A stretch of DNA of 41,519 nt, taken from Methanococcoides seepicolus (GTDB taxonomy: Archaea > Halobacteriota > Methanosarcinia > Methanosarcinales > Methanosarcinaceae). The notes beneath the pieces were generated by a model. That model made no database searches. It had not been told where the DNA came from and saw only the letters and a list, made by a program, of their open reading frames with translations. The stretch covers positions 1 to 41,519 of the forward strand of contig NZ_JAGSOI010000017.1 of assembly GCF_023684405.1 (NCBI RefSeq), read 5' to 3'. Of the stretch, positions 24,660 to 33,907 are shown one piece after another (within the stretch, counting starts at the first letter, position 1; each line of letters begins with the position of its first letter). A program made the translations under genes and the position numbers.

Positions 24660-27600
24660 ATGAGTACTGTTAATAAAGAGCTGGAAGTAGCAAGACACAA
24701 TTTATTGGATCTCACAATGCGCAACTCATTGTTGAATTTCCATCCATCAAAAGACAGAAAAATAAGAGTGGTGGATGAAATACCAAGAGAGGTCTATGAT
24801 CGATTGGTTCTTCAAGAAAAGAAAATGGAGTTCCGTCCCAAATCAAAAAATCAAGATCAGAAATATGAAACATTTGCTGATGAAAACAAGTCAGACATAT
24901 CAAATGAAGATATTGACGATGACGAATCATCTTTACTTTGGAAAATGCCAGAGTCCAATGTAGAACTGGAAGGTAAACACACTGATCGTTTTCTTCAAAC
25001 AACACTGAAAAGTGAATATCTTCAAAAAAGAATGTACTATATTAGTCAGCAATCCCAATCGGTACTTGAAGAGCAGGGATATACTGTCCTGTATCTGGCT
25101 CTTGGATTTCTAGAGTGGGAAGACCCTACCACCACTTCCAAAATAAGGCAAGCTCCATTAATTCTTGTTCCTGTTGAATTGGTTCGCACAGTTGCAGGTG
25201 GTCCTTTTCAATTGTCATGGACAGGGGAAGACATATTCACAAATGTTTCTCTGCAGGCAAAGCTGATTGAAGACGGCATTTCACTTCCCGAATTTGAAAT
25301 GCCTGATGAGAAGGAAGGATTTGATCAATATTATCAAGATGTTGTAGAAGCTATCGCAAAAAAACCCAACTGGAAAGTTCTATCCGACATTAACTTGAGT
25401 TTCTTTAGCTTTACCAAGTTTGTTATGTATAAGGATCTTGATCAGATGGCATGGCCTGAGGATAATTCTCCAGCCAAGCATCCTTTGATAAAATGTATAT
25501 TTGATCCTGATACTCAAATTTGTGAAACTGAATTTTCTGAAGATGATGTTGACAAAAAAATTAATGCTCAAAATGTATATCACGTGATGGATGCCGATCC
25601 ATCTCAAATTGCTGTAATCGAGGATGTCAAATATGGCAAGAACGTGGTAGTAGAAGGGCCACCAGGGACAGGTAAATCTCAAACCATCACAAACATCATT
25701 GCCGAGCTTCTTGCAGCAGAAAAATCAGTACTTTTTGTTAGTGAAAAAATGGCAGCTCTTGAAGTGGTAAAAAGTCGTCTTGACCAGTCGGGTCTGGGTG
25801 ATTTTTGTCTTGAACTGCATAGCCGAAAATCAAACAAAAAAGAAGTTCTCAAAGAACTCGAACGCACTGTCTCCCTATCGCCTCCAAAATCGGTGTCTTT
25901 AGACAGCCGCTTTGATAAATTAGAATCGCTTAAAGCAGAATTAAACGATTATGCAAGTGCATTGAGAGAACCTTTCGGGTATATCAGACAGTCCCCATTC
26001 AATTTATTTTGTATGAAAGAGGATGCATTACGCTATTTTGAAAATGTTGGACGAGAAATGCCAAATGTTAAGTTTACCAATATTGAAAAATGTAGCCAAA
26101 AGGATTGGACAGAAGCAATATCAGCCCTTTCGAATATTTCCGACATATTATCTCTTGTAAAACCAGTCAATAATCACAAATGGAAAGGCTGTAAGTCAGG
26201 AATGATGCTTCCATCTGACGAATCTGAAATTGAAAAACTAATTGACGACTGTAAAATATCATTGGATAATCTTGTCGTTTCAGTAGATGATCTTTGTCAA
26301 CTTAGTTCGACAAATCTCCCCCATACTTTAAAAGAAATTCAATCATCTATTTCTGCTGCAAAAGTTGTAGCACTGTCAGGACCCATTGACAAAGAAGTTT
26401 TATTAAATCAAAATTGGGACAAAGAGCCTAGCACAACAACACCTCTAATTACAAAAATAAAGGATTTTCAGAAGCAAAGTTCAGCAATATATTCCATATT
26501 TATGGACGGTGCACTTGAAGAAGATATTGATTCTATTATCACAAAGTATAGGGTATTATCTGATAAGTATTTCATAATTCAATTTTTCGATAGCACATGT
26601 ATTAAGCATCTATGGAAGGGAAGTATCCCTCATAAAATACTTCCACCTGATGAAATTGAAATTGAAATACTGATTGATAAATGTAAAATGTCTTTGAATG
26701 ATTTTGAGAATACGATCAACAAGGTATGCGAGAGCGGTTCGATACATAGGCCTCTTACTTTAGAAGAGATAGAACCTTCTATTTCTGCTGCAAAAGTTGT
26801 GGCAGCCTCAAAACCTATCGATAAAGAGGTTTTATTAAATCAAGAATGGAATGAACAGAGCAATAAAGCAAAAATATTAATTAAACAGGTAGAAGATTTC
26901 CATGGACAAAGTTCTGCTTTACATTCCACATTTAGAGAGACTGCATTTGAACAGGATATTGAGTCTATTGCAAAGGAATATAAAGAACTATCTGCTAAAT
27001 TCATCGTATTCCGATCATTTAATAGTAGATATCGTTATCTGAAAAATGAAATATCTTCATTTTACAAAGACATTGCTCCTAAAAAAACAGAAGCTATCAT
27101 TGCGGATCTAAATGAGTTATCGGCATGCATTCAATCTCGAAAAGAAATTCGAAACTCGAACGAAAGTGGTCAGGGTCTTTTTGGTTCACACTGGAAAGAT
27201 GAAGAAAGTGATCCACAAATGCTTGATTCCTTTGCAAAATGGATCGTATCATTCCGTCAGCAGTTGTTGAAAGATGCCTTCGATGATCAAGTGGTTGATA
27301 AAGTCAGTTCAGGCATTTCCAAGGAAAATGTGAATAAATCAATCGATGATCTTTCTAGAGCCACAGAGCACTTTATTGAGCAACGTAATAATTTAGCAAA
27401 TCGCATAGGTGTGTCTCCAAAATCACTGTTTCCCACAAATAATGGGAATGTTTCTTTCGAAGATATTAACATCCAATTGGAACTATGGAAAAATGGTATT
27501 TTAGAACTTCAAAGATGGAAGAAGCTCACCAACGAATTCTACAGAAATACATCTCCTGAAAAGGCAGAGGCGATTATTTCGGACTTAAATGAGATTTCAG

Positions 27601-30371
27601 CATGCATTCAATCTCGAAACGAAATTCGAGAGTTAAATGAAACTGGACTAGCTATTTTTGGATCACATTGGAAAGATGAAGATAGTGATCCACAAAAACT
27701 TGAATCTTTTGTAGAATGGATGATCTCCTTCCGTCACTATTTATTGAACAAAGCATTTGATGAACATATATTTGACAAAATCAGTTCTGGTATTTCTAAA
27801 GAAGAACTGGAAAAAGCGATAGAAGATGTATCAAAAACCGTAGATATCTTTGCAGAACAACGCGATAAATTATTTAATCGGCTCAATTTAGATCACAAAC
27901 TAGTATTTGGTACTAATATTGACATTGTATGTATTGAGGACACGGATTCTCAACTTAAGTTGTGGAAAGAAGGAATCCCCAAGCTCCAGAAATGGGGACA
28001 ATTTACTGTTCGTAGAGAGCAATGTCTTGAAACGTTTGCAGCTCCAATTGTAAATCTTATTGATTCGGATCTCATGGAATCTGAGGATATAATTCCATGC
28101 TTTGAAGGTAATTTTGCAGAAGATCTTCTTCGATGCGCATTCATGGAAAGGCAAACCTTGGCAAGTTTTATGGGTGAACTTCATGAGAAAAAAATTAAAA
28201 CTTTCACAGAACTCGATCGTGAACTGATTTTCGAGAACCGACAGAGACTTGCATATTTGCTTTATGAAAGACAACCACCGATTCCCAGAGGTGCATCTCC
28301 GAAATCAGAGGCTGGCATTCTATTAGGAGAATTCAACCGAAAGCGCAAGCATATGCCCATTAGAAAGCTAATGAAAAATGCCGGTGGCTTAATACAAAAG
28401 ATTAAACCTTGTTTCATGATGAGTCCACTATCAATAGCGCAGTTTCTTGATCCCCTCAATATCAATTTTGATGTGGTTGTTTTTGATGAGGCTAGCCAAG
28501 TGCGACCCGAAGATGCTTTAGGAGCACTATTACGTGCAAACCAGTGTGTGATAATAGGAGATACTCGTCAACTTCCACCTACAAGTTTCTTTGACAAGAT
28601 AATTGATTCAATGGATGATTCCGATGAAGAGAATACAACATTATCGGATATCGAAAGCATACTTCACTTATGCAAGCGTAGTTTCCTGACAAAGAATCTT
28701 CGTTGGCATTATCGCAGTAGGCATGAATCATTAATTGCGGTTTCTAATCAGGAATTTTATGATCAGAATCTCGTGATCTACCCCTCACCTATGGCTGATA
28801 TGGAACACTTGGGACTAAAGTTTGTTCATTTACCTGATACTGTCTATGTTCGAGGGAAAAGTGGAGGGAAAAGTGAAGGGAATCGGAAAGAGGCAAAAGC
28901 TGTGGCAAAAGCTGCTCTGGAACACTTCACAAAATATCCCGATAAAAGTCTTGGAATTGGTACATTTAATATGAACCAGAAGCAAATCATACTGGAAGAA
29001 GTCGAAATGCTGCTCAAGGAACAGCCTGATATGACTGAGTTCTTCGAAAGTAAACGTCCTGATCATTTCTTTGTCAAGAATCTGGAAACAATACAGGGTG
29101 ACGAGAGAGACGTTATTTTTATAAGCGTTGGTTTTGGTTTTGATAGAGACCACAATTTTAGGCTTCAGTTTGGCGCACTCAATCGGGAAGGAGGAGAAAG
29201 AAGATTAAATGTCCTGATAACTCGTGCACGTGAAAAATGTGTTGTGTTCTCCAATTTCCAGGCAAAGGATCTTGCAACTATTCAAACTTCACCATTTGGA
29301 GTGAAAGCTTTGAAAACATTTTTAGACTTTGCCGAAAACAGGAATCTCCAAACAATTGAAGCTACAGGAAAAGACAGTGATTCACCGTTTGAAGATTCAG
29401 TTTATGATTTCCTTCTAGATTGTGGATATGATGCTCAAAAACAGGTTGGTTGTGCAGGCTATAGACTGGATCTAGCAGTTGTTGATCCCAACTCCCGTGG
29501 ACGATACCTTCTAGGAATTGAATGTGATGGTGCTAAATATCACTCATCTCCAGTTGCAAGAGATAGGGACAGACTACGCCAACAGGTTCTTGAAAACCTA
29601 GGCTGGACAATTTATCGTATCTGGTCTACAGACTGGTATCGAAATAAGAATGATTGCAAGATAAGGCTAAGGGATTTTATTGAGAAGACTAAGCTAAATA
29701 CTCCCAAACCCACAATAAATAAGAATAAACCATTGGAAAACCCAGTAAAAATACTGGATTCAGGTGTTGAGCGGGAAGAGGTTAATGAATCTTGTATTTC
29801 GAATGAAGGAACACTTCTTGACCTTGTTCCCGAATACAGAATATGTTCTGAAATCGACATCGATACACAGACACAAATACATGAACTGTCACATTCTGAG
29901 CTTGAAATAGCTATCATCCAGATCCTAAAAATTGAATCTCCTGTTCATATAGATGAGATGATAAAACGTATTCGTGAAAACCATGGCTTAAAAAGAACCG
30001 GTCCGAAAATCAAAAATGCAATCATAGAAGCTGTGAATTATTCAGAAAGGAATGGAAAACTTGTCAAACGTGGAGATTTCCTTTGGATGGACATCAATGA
30101 TGTAAAGGTTCGTCGGCGAGGCAAGGAAGTTGCTGCAAAGATAGAAATGATCTGTAATGAGGAAATAGCTGAAGCTGCAAAACTGGTTATTAAAAGTCAG
30201 CACGCTACATCCCCTGATGAACTAGTGGTTCAAACATCACGTTTGTTCGGAATTCGATCCACCAGCGGAACGATTGCGGAGAGAATAAAGGGTGTTGTTA
30301 GTAAAATGATTGATAAGAACGAATTGAGGGTTTTATCGAGTGGTATGGTAGACATTGTTGAGTCAAGATAA
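24660..30371 (+). CDS. DUF4011 / SF1 helicase / Vsr-like nuclease / DUF3320 protein (Hhe-like defence candidate)
   Basis: A 1903-residue protein. Order: DUF4011 (about 1-300, ARHNLLDLTMRNSLLNF), SF1 helicase motor with Walker A GPPGTGKS at 333-340 and DEAS at 1276-1279, GDTRQLPPTSF, LITRAREKC near 1520, a PD-(D/E)xK Vsr/DUF559-like nuclease (about 1575-1675, SPFEDSVYDFLL, RLDLAVVD, Glu1621-x-Asp1623 in GIECDG), and DUF3320 (about 1750-1895). From memory, DUF4011-helicase-Vsr proteins were reported as single-gene phage defence (Hhe). About 930 residues separate the two ATPase halves and hold two tandem duplications (see repeats). The gene is visibly AT-richer than uvrC, has its own promoter and no partner gene, which suggests transfer. 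The ATG at 24660 has GGAGC upstream and is preferred to GTG at 24627. Confidence 0.9.
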   Translation: MSTVNKELEVARHNLLDLTMRNSLLNFHPSKDRKIRVVDEIPREVYDRLVLQEKKMEFRPKSKNQDQKYETFADENKSDISNEDIDDDESSLLWKMPESNVELEGKHTDRFLQTTLKSEYLQKRMYYISQQSQSVLEEQGYTVLYLALGFLEWEDPTTTSKIRQAPLILVPVELVRTVAGGPFQLSWTGEDIFTNVSLQAKLIEDGISLPEFEMPDEKEGFDQYYQDVVEAIAKKPNWKVLSDINLSFFSFTKFVMYKDLDQMAWPEDNSPAKHPLIKCIFDPDTQICETEFSEDDVDKKINAQNVYHVMDADPSQIAVIEDVKYGKNVVVEGPPGTGKSQTITNIIAELLAAEKSVLFVSEKMAALEVVKSRLDQSGLGDFCLELHSRKSNKKEVLKELERTVSLSPPKSVSLDSRFDKLESLKAELNDYASALREPFGYIRQSPFNLFCMKEDALRYFENVGREMPNVKFTNIEKCSQKDWTEAISALSNISDILSLVKPVNNHKWKGCKSGMMLPSDESEIEKLIDDCKISLDNLVVSVDDLCQLSSTNLPHTLKEIQSSISAAKVVALSGPIDKEVLLNQNWDKEPSTTTPLITKIKDFQKQSSAIYSIFMDGALEEDIDSIITKYRVLSDKYFIIQFFDSTCIKHLWKGSIPHKILPPDEIEIEILIDKCKMSLNDFENTINKVCESGSIHRPLTLEEIEPSISAAKVVAASKPIDKEVLLNQEWNEQSNKAKILIKQVEDFHGQSSALHSTFRETAFEQDIESIAKEYKELSAKFIVFRSFNSRYRYLKNEISSFYKDIAPKKTEAIIADLNELSACIQSRKEIRNSNESGQGLFGSHWKDEESDPQMLDSFAKWIVSFRQQLLKDAFDDQVVDKVSSGISKENVNKSIDDLSRATEHFIEQRNNLANRIGVSPKSLFPTNNGNVSFEDINIQLELWKNGILELQRWKKLTNEFYRNTSPEKAEAIISDLNEISACIQSRNEIRELNETGLAIFGSHWKDEDSDPQKLESFVEWMISFRHYLLNKAFDEHIFDKISSGISKEELEKAIEDVSKTVDIFAEQRDKLFNRLNLDHKLVFGTNIDIVCIEDTDSQLKLWKEGIPKLQKWGQFTVRREQCLETFAAPIVNLIDSDLMESEDIIPCFEGNFAEDLLRCAFMERQTLASFMGELHEKKIKTFTELDRELIFENRQRLAYLLYERQPPIPRGASPKSEAGILLGEFNRKRKHMPIRKLMKNAGGLIQKIKPCFMMSPLSIAQFLDPLNINFDVVVFDEASQVRPEDALGALLRANQCVIIGDTRQLPPTSFFDKIIDSMDDSDEENTTLSDIESILHLCKRSFLTKNLRWHYRSRHESLIAVSNQEFYDQNLVIYPSPMADMEHLGLKFVHLPDTVYVRGKSGGKSEGNRKEAKAVAKAALEHFTKYPDKSLGIGTFNMNQKQIILEEVEMLLKEQPDMTEFFESKRPDHFFVKNLETIQGDERDVIFISVGFGFDRDHNFRLQFGALNREGGERRLNVLITRAREKCVVFSNFQAKDLATIQTSPFGVKALKTFLDFAENRNLQTIEATGKDSDSPFEDSVYDFLLDCGYDAQKQVGCAGYRLDLAVVDPNSRGRYLLGIECDGAKYHSSPVARDRDRLRQQVLENLGWTIYRIWSTDWYRNKNDCKIRLRDFIEKTKLNTPKPTINKNKPLENPVKILDSGVEREEVNESCISNEGTLLDLVPEYRICSEIDIDTQTQIHELSHSELEIAIIQILKIESPVHIDEMIKRIRENHGLKRTGPKIKNAIIEAVNYSERNGKLVKRGDFLWMDINDVKVRRRGKEVAAKIEMICNEEIAEAAKLVIKSQHATSPDELVVQTSRLFGIRSTSGTIAERIKGVVSKMIDKNELRVLSSGMVDIVESR
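26181..27044 (+). repeat. Intragenic tandem duplication A (2 x 144 codons) in the helicase
   Basis: Copy 1 at 26181-26612 (residues 508-651) and copy 2 at 26613-27044 (residues 652-795), exactly 432 bases apart. Shared landmarks: the WKG start, IEKLIDDCK / IEILIDKCK, SISAAKVVA, PIDKEVLLNQ and QSSAxxS. The units are diverged, so the duplication is old. Predicted to be a helical stalk between the helicase halves. Confidence 0.85.
27060..28013 (+). repeat. Intragenic tandem duplication B (2 x 159 codons) in the helicase
   Basis: Copy 1 at 27060-27536 (residues 801-959) and copy 2 at 27537-28013 (960-1118), exactly 477 bases apart. Landmarks in both: SACIQSR, GSHWKDE, SDPQ, SSGISKE, and a closing LQRW / LQKW. 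Short identical DNA stretches of about 20 bases remain, so this duplication looks younger than duplication A and is unrelated to it in sequence. Confidence 0.88.
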
Positions 30372-30401
30372 AAAATATCAATATTCCTACAGAACAACAA
30401 T

Positions 30402-30525
30402 AAGAAGATACGAATAGCAGGTGCAGGACCTTCCGGCATCAACACGCCTGCTTGAAACTTTGATAAAGGAAAATACCATAATTAAGATTAAGGAACACAG
30501 CGTTCAAAGAACAAACTCATGGTAA
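30402..30525 (+). pseudogene. Remnant of an FAD-dependent oxidoreductase N terminus
   Basis: The plus strand reads KKIRIAGAGPSGINT, a dinucleotide-binding motif (GxGPSG) typical of FAD/NAD(P) oxidoreductases such as geranylgeranyl reductase-like proteins. It then meets TGA at 30453; a +1 shift continues as RLLETLIKEN and on to TAA at 30523. No start codon precedes it. Only about 40 codons remain, between the helicase and the YkgJ gene, so it is called a decayed fragment. Confidence 0.35.
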
Positions 30526-30547
30526 CAAGCAGGTGATGACCTTTAAA

Positions 30548-31237
30548 ATGATAGACGAAATGATAAGGGAAACGGAAAAAGAGCTCAAAGCATTGAAAAA
30601 ATATCCCGATGCCAAGCTTATTGAGATAATAAAGGAAGTCGGGTTCGAGTGCGATTTGTGCGGGATGTGCTGCACCAGACAGTTCAACGACCATGTGTTT
30701 CTGCTGGAAAAAGATGTGGAAGCAATGAAACAAATAGATGAGTCCCTTATCACCCCTGCACCATACTATGAGTTCTGTGACCAGAAAGGGAATTTTTATG
30801 TTTCCGGATACTCACTGAGAACAAAAGAGGATGGAAGTTGCGTTCTTCTCGAGAACAATAGGTGTACCATCTATGACAAGAGGCCTACCATATGCAGCCT
30901 TTATCCGTACATGCTCCACCGGGAGACAGATGAAGAAGGCAACCTTGACTGGCGACAGATATCCGGTCTGGACCAGCATGGATGTTACCATAGTGAGATC
31001 ACGGATGAAGATGCGAAAGTGATAGCATCTGATATTAAAAGCTACGAAGAAGCATACCTTGAGCAGCAGATAGCTTTCTTTAAAAAAGTAAAGGAACATT
31101 TCAAAGAGAATGGATCAAGGCATGTCAAATCTGTCTATGACCGCCAGATGCGAGCCTTTGAAAAAGGAAAAGAGATAGTAGTTTACGTATTCCACAACAA
31201 CGGATTGGAGCTTTGCCGCATCTCAAAAGAAGAATGA
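30548..31237 (+). CDS. YkgJ-family cysteine-cluster protein
   Basis: A protein of about 229 residues of the YkgJ/CxxCxxCC family (predicted Fe-S or zinc binding). The cluster is clear: CDLCGMCC near residue 36, then SCVLLENNRCTIYDKRPTICSLYP with the further cysteines, and a later CYH. These proteins are often called Fe-S oxidoreductases or zinc/iron-chelating proteins, but no reaction is known. Starts at 30533 (GTG), 30536 or 30548 are possible; 30548 is chosen because GGTGATG then sits at a proper ribosome-site distance. It converges on the radical SAM gene with only two bases between the stops. Confidence 0.85.
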   Translation: MIDEMIRETEKELKALKKYPDAKLIEIIKEVGFECDLCGMCCTRQFNDHVFLLEKDVEAMKQIDESLITPAPYYEFCDQKGNFYVSGYSLRTKEDGSCVLLENNRCTIYDKRPTICSLYPYMLHRETDEEGNLDWRQISGLDQHGCYHSEITDEDAKVIASDIKSYEEAYLEQQIAFFKKVKEHFKENGSRHVKSVYDRQMRAFEKGKEIVVYVFHNNGLELCRISKEE

Positions 31238-31239
31238 GA

Positions 31240-32346
31240 TCACTCATTCCAGTTACCGTTGAGCTTACCATCTCTTGCCATTTTACCCAGCACCCGATTA
31301 ACAGGATCACTGATAGGCGAGGGAACGATGTTCTCGTAAGGTGTTGAAGGCAAAGGGGAAAGGTAATGGGCTCGCACTTTTCCACCCTTTTTGCTGATCC
31401 ATTTGATCTGGGCAAGTGTTCTTTGCTGGTCTTCTTCGGTCTCATTGGGAAAACCGAAGATAAAGTCCACTACCGGTATGATCTCATGCTCAAAACACCG
31501 TTCAACAGCGATATTGACATCTTCGGACGTGTGTCCCCTTAACATTTCTTTCAACATACTGTCACTGCCGGATTGAGCACCCAGACTTATTGTTCTGTTA
31601 CTGCAGTACTTATCGATAAGGTCCAGCCCTTCATGGGTTACAAATTCAGGACGTATCTCGGAAGGGAATGTGCCAAAAAAGATATTCTTGCCTTCAATGG
31701 AACTCAACTTTGAAAGCAGAGCTTCTACCTTGTCGAACCTTGGCTGAATACCATTGCCGCCATAAGCAAATGCGTTTGAGGAAGTAAAGCGCAGGTCGTT
31801 GTAATATTTAGCGAAACTGACAATGGAATCGATGCTTCGATGTCGCATCTCATGCCCAAATATGCGGGGCGTCTGACAGTATTTGCAATTCCACGGACAA
31901 CCCCTGCTTATCTCAATGGGTGAGCGAAGAGCTTTTGGATCGAAACAAGGATGATCATCAAGGTCCACATGGTCACGCTTTTCCGTAAGCACGACCTTCC
32001 CATCGCATTTGTATCCGATCCCCTTGACCTTTGAAACATCTCCGCCTTCAAGGAGCGTATTTACAAGATGAGGAAGGGTCTCTTCACCTTCCCCTATAAC
32101 GACAAGATCGAAGTGCTCAAGAGTATCCCCAACAGAGCCTGAAGGATGCGGACCACCTGCTATACAGATAGTATCGGATGTGCGGGAATCGACCTCTGCA
32201 AACACATTTTCTTTTTGTTTGGTGGCAAAGCTATAGATCATGATGCCCTCATGGATCTCTTTTACGAGCTTGCCTTCGGGAAGAAGGGGGAGAAGGGCTG
32301 CAAGGCTGTAAGTGTTCTTCTGCATCAACCTGAAACATACATCCAT
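31240..32346 (-). CDS. B12-binding / radical SAM protein, MJ1487 family
   Basis: A 368-residue radical SAM enzyme. An N-terminal cobalamin-binding-like Rossmann region (about 1-110, CIAGGPHPSG, VVIGEGEETLPHL) precedes the radical SAM barrel, with the cluster motif CPWNCKYC (about residue 150) and the GG-like FGTFPSE and LGAQSGSD strands. It resembles the archaeal MJ1487 group of B12-radical SAM proteins, which is widespread in methanogens but has no proven reaction. No His of a base-on B12 motif (DxHxxG) is evident, so B12 binding is uncertain. It lies ten bases after the M50 protease gene, as the last gene of a minus-strand cluster. Confidence 0.82.
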   Translation of the reverse strand: MDVCFRLMQKNTYSLAALLPLLPEGKLVKEIHEGIMIYSFATKQKENVFAEVDSRTSDTICIAGGPHPSGSVGDTLEHFDLVVIGEGEETLPHLVNTLLEGGDVSKVKGIGYKCDGKVVLTEKRDHVDLDDHPCFDPKALRSPIEISRGCPWNCKYCQTPRIFGHEMRHRSIDSIVSFAKYYNDLRFTSSNAFAYGGNGIQPRFDKVEALLSKLSSIEGKNIFFGTFPSEIRPEFVTHEGLDLIDKYCSNRTISLGAQSGSDSMLKEMLRGHTSEDVNIAVERCFEHEIIPVVDFIFGFPNETEEDQQRTLAQIKWISKKGGKVRAHYLSPLPSTPYENIVPSPISDPVNRVLGKMARDGKLNGNWNE

Positions 32347-32356
32347 TTTTTCAACC

Positions 32357-33466
32357 TCAAGTAATTACCAGTGTAAAAGGCACCAGAGTAAAACACAGCA
32401 GACCAAGTATGAAAGTTCCGATCCCCAATGCCATTCTCCTGTTGTCAAGCTTAATATCATCATTCAAGGTCCTTGGATGACCTGCCAGTGCAAAGAGCAG
32501 AAGGAAGATGGACCAGAACATCCAGATACCGCCATTTTGCTGAAGCACGAAGATGACATAAAGACCGAGGCATCCCAAAATGAAGGGCATTGCCATAGAA
32601 ACATGCTTTGCACGTTCCCCGAGCATTGCACGAACGATATGACCGCCATCGAGCTGACCCGAAGGTAGCAGGTTCAACACGGTCACCAGCATACCGACCC
32701 AGCCTGCAAATGCCACAGGATGCATGGTATCGACAGTATTGCCGGATATCGTATTAATAGCCTGGAACAGAAGGGGGACCTGTATATCGAGCACCATATT
32801 ACCGGGTGTGATTATGTATTCCACAGGCGGTAATGAAAGACCGATGAAAGTCACGATAACAGATGCCACAATACCCACAAGTGGACCTGCAACAGCCACA
32901 TCGAACAATGCTTTCCTGTCAGGTATGATACCCCTGTGTTTAATAACAGCACCCATTGTGCCAATGATCGTGGGAAAAGGAATGAAATATGGCAATGATG
33001 TTCGCATGCCGTGCATCTTCGCAGCCATGTAATGACCCATTTCATGAGAGCCGAGAACGAACATTATCGCAAGTGTAAAGGGAAGCCCTTTGGTGAACTG
33101 AGAAGGTTCGCTGAAAATATCCACCCCGAACATCGTAGCACCTGCGAACATGGTGGTAAATACCGTTGCTACAGCGAGCAGGACATTGATCCATATACGT
33201 TCAGGGACCTCTTGTATCGGAGAAACGACCAATACATCTTCCCCGAGTTCCTTGGTAAAGGAGAGTTGATAGCCCTTGGCTGTTAACTTTGGCCAAAGAT
33301 ATTGATGTACCATCTTGGGGTCGATTTGGGGAACTCCGTAAAAATGAATCGCGCTGTCAGCATAACCCACTTCATAGGCCTTGAAAAATGGATGAATGTC
33401 ATCATAGAGGCCCATAATCATGGCCTCTATTTCTGCATCCTCTGGAGCTTTAGTTCTTGAAGACAT
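32357..33466 (-). CDS. Site-2 protease family (M50) membrane metalloprotease
   Basis: A 369-residue intramembrane zinc protease. The catalytic HEMGH lies in LGSHEMGHYMA (about residue 141-145), and the third ligand in LLPSGQLDGGHI (near residue 269). Six or so hydrophobic helices surround these. The N-terminal approximately 100 residues are soluble and resemble the archaeal/plant EGY-type site-2 proteases. Such enzymes release membrane-bound regulators; no client is obvious here. It follows the aconitase X small subunit by 27 bases and leads into the radical SAM gene, so it is probably in the same transcript by position only. Confidence 0.92.
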   Translation of the reverse strand: MSSRTKAPEDAEIEAMIMGLYDDIHPFFKAYEVGYADSAIHFYGVPQIDPKMVHQYLWPKLTAKGYQLSFTKELGEDVLVVSPIQEVPERIWINVLLAVATVFTTMFAGATMFGVDIFSEPSQFTKGLPFTLAIMFVLGSHEMGHYMAAKMHGMRTSLPYFIPFPTIIGTMGAVIKHRGIIPDRKALFDVAVAGPLVGIVASVIVTFIGLSLPPVEYIITPGNMVLDIQVPLLFQAINTISGNTVDTMHPVAFAGWVGMLVTVLNLLPSGQLDGGHIVRAMLGERAKHVSMAMPFILGCLGLYVIFVLQQNGGIWMFWSIFLLLFALAGHPRTLNDDIKLDNRRMALGIGTFILGLLCFTLVPFTLVIT

Positions 33467-33493
33467 TAACTTTATTGTTTCCCACGTCTGAAT

Positions 33494-33907
33494 TTACCTG
33501 TCCATCAGTTCAACGAAACCGCCGGTACTATCGACCTTCACACGATCCCCATTCTTAAAAATGGTGAAAGGGTCCTTGTCAAGCCTGTCCACGAGAGGGA
33601 TATCAGAGATTATAGCTCCCACTGCCACTATCGGTTCAGAATCGATGTTTATCATTGCAGCAGGGGATACGTTGTTCTTTTTCAACTGGTATATCACGTA
33701 AGAACCCACGGTGGAGCCTTTGCCATGCGGGAAAACAAGTATTTTGTCCTTGATACATTCTCCATAAATAGCATGACCGGGATCAACAACTACTCCTGTT
33801 TTCGGGTCAACGTTACCTAAGAACGAGAGGGCATCCTCCGATAGAAGCACCTCACCTTCCGCAACCCCCCTTGCAATGGTCCTGCATTCGATCTTAATTG
33901 TCACCAC
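33494..33907 (-). CDS. Phosphomevalonate dehydratase small subunit (aconitase X swivel, DUF126)
   Basis: A 137-residue swivelling-domain protein: the DUF126 family motif VDPGHAIYGECIKDKILVFPHGKGSTVGSYV is clear, including the conserved GKGSxxGSY serine region. In archaea it pairs with the DUF521 subunit as phosphomevalonate 5-phosphate dehydratase, forming trans-anhydromevalonate phosphate. GTG is used as the start (33907 or 33904) and the frame overlaps the end of the large subunit gene by 14 bases, so translation is coupled. Confidence 0.9.
   Translation of the reverse strand: MVTIKIECRTIARGVAEGEVLLSEDALSFLGNVDPKTGVVVDPGHAIYGECIKDKILVFPHGKGSTVGSYVIYQLKKNNVSPAAMINIDSEPIVAVGAIISDIPLVDRLDKDPFTIFKNGDRVKVDSTGGFVELMDR

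Noticed and set aside
26181-28013. CRISPR-like or satellite repeat in the helicase
   Set aside because: The repeats are long, in frame and protein-coding, with no short repeat-spacer pattern.
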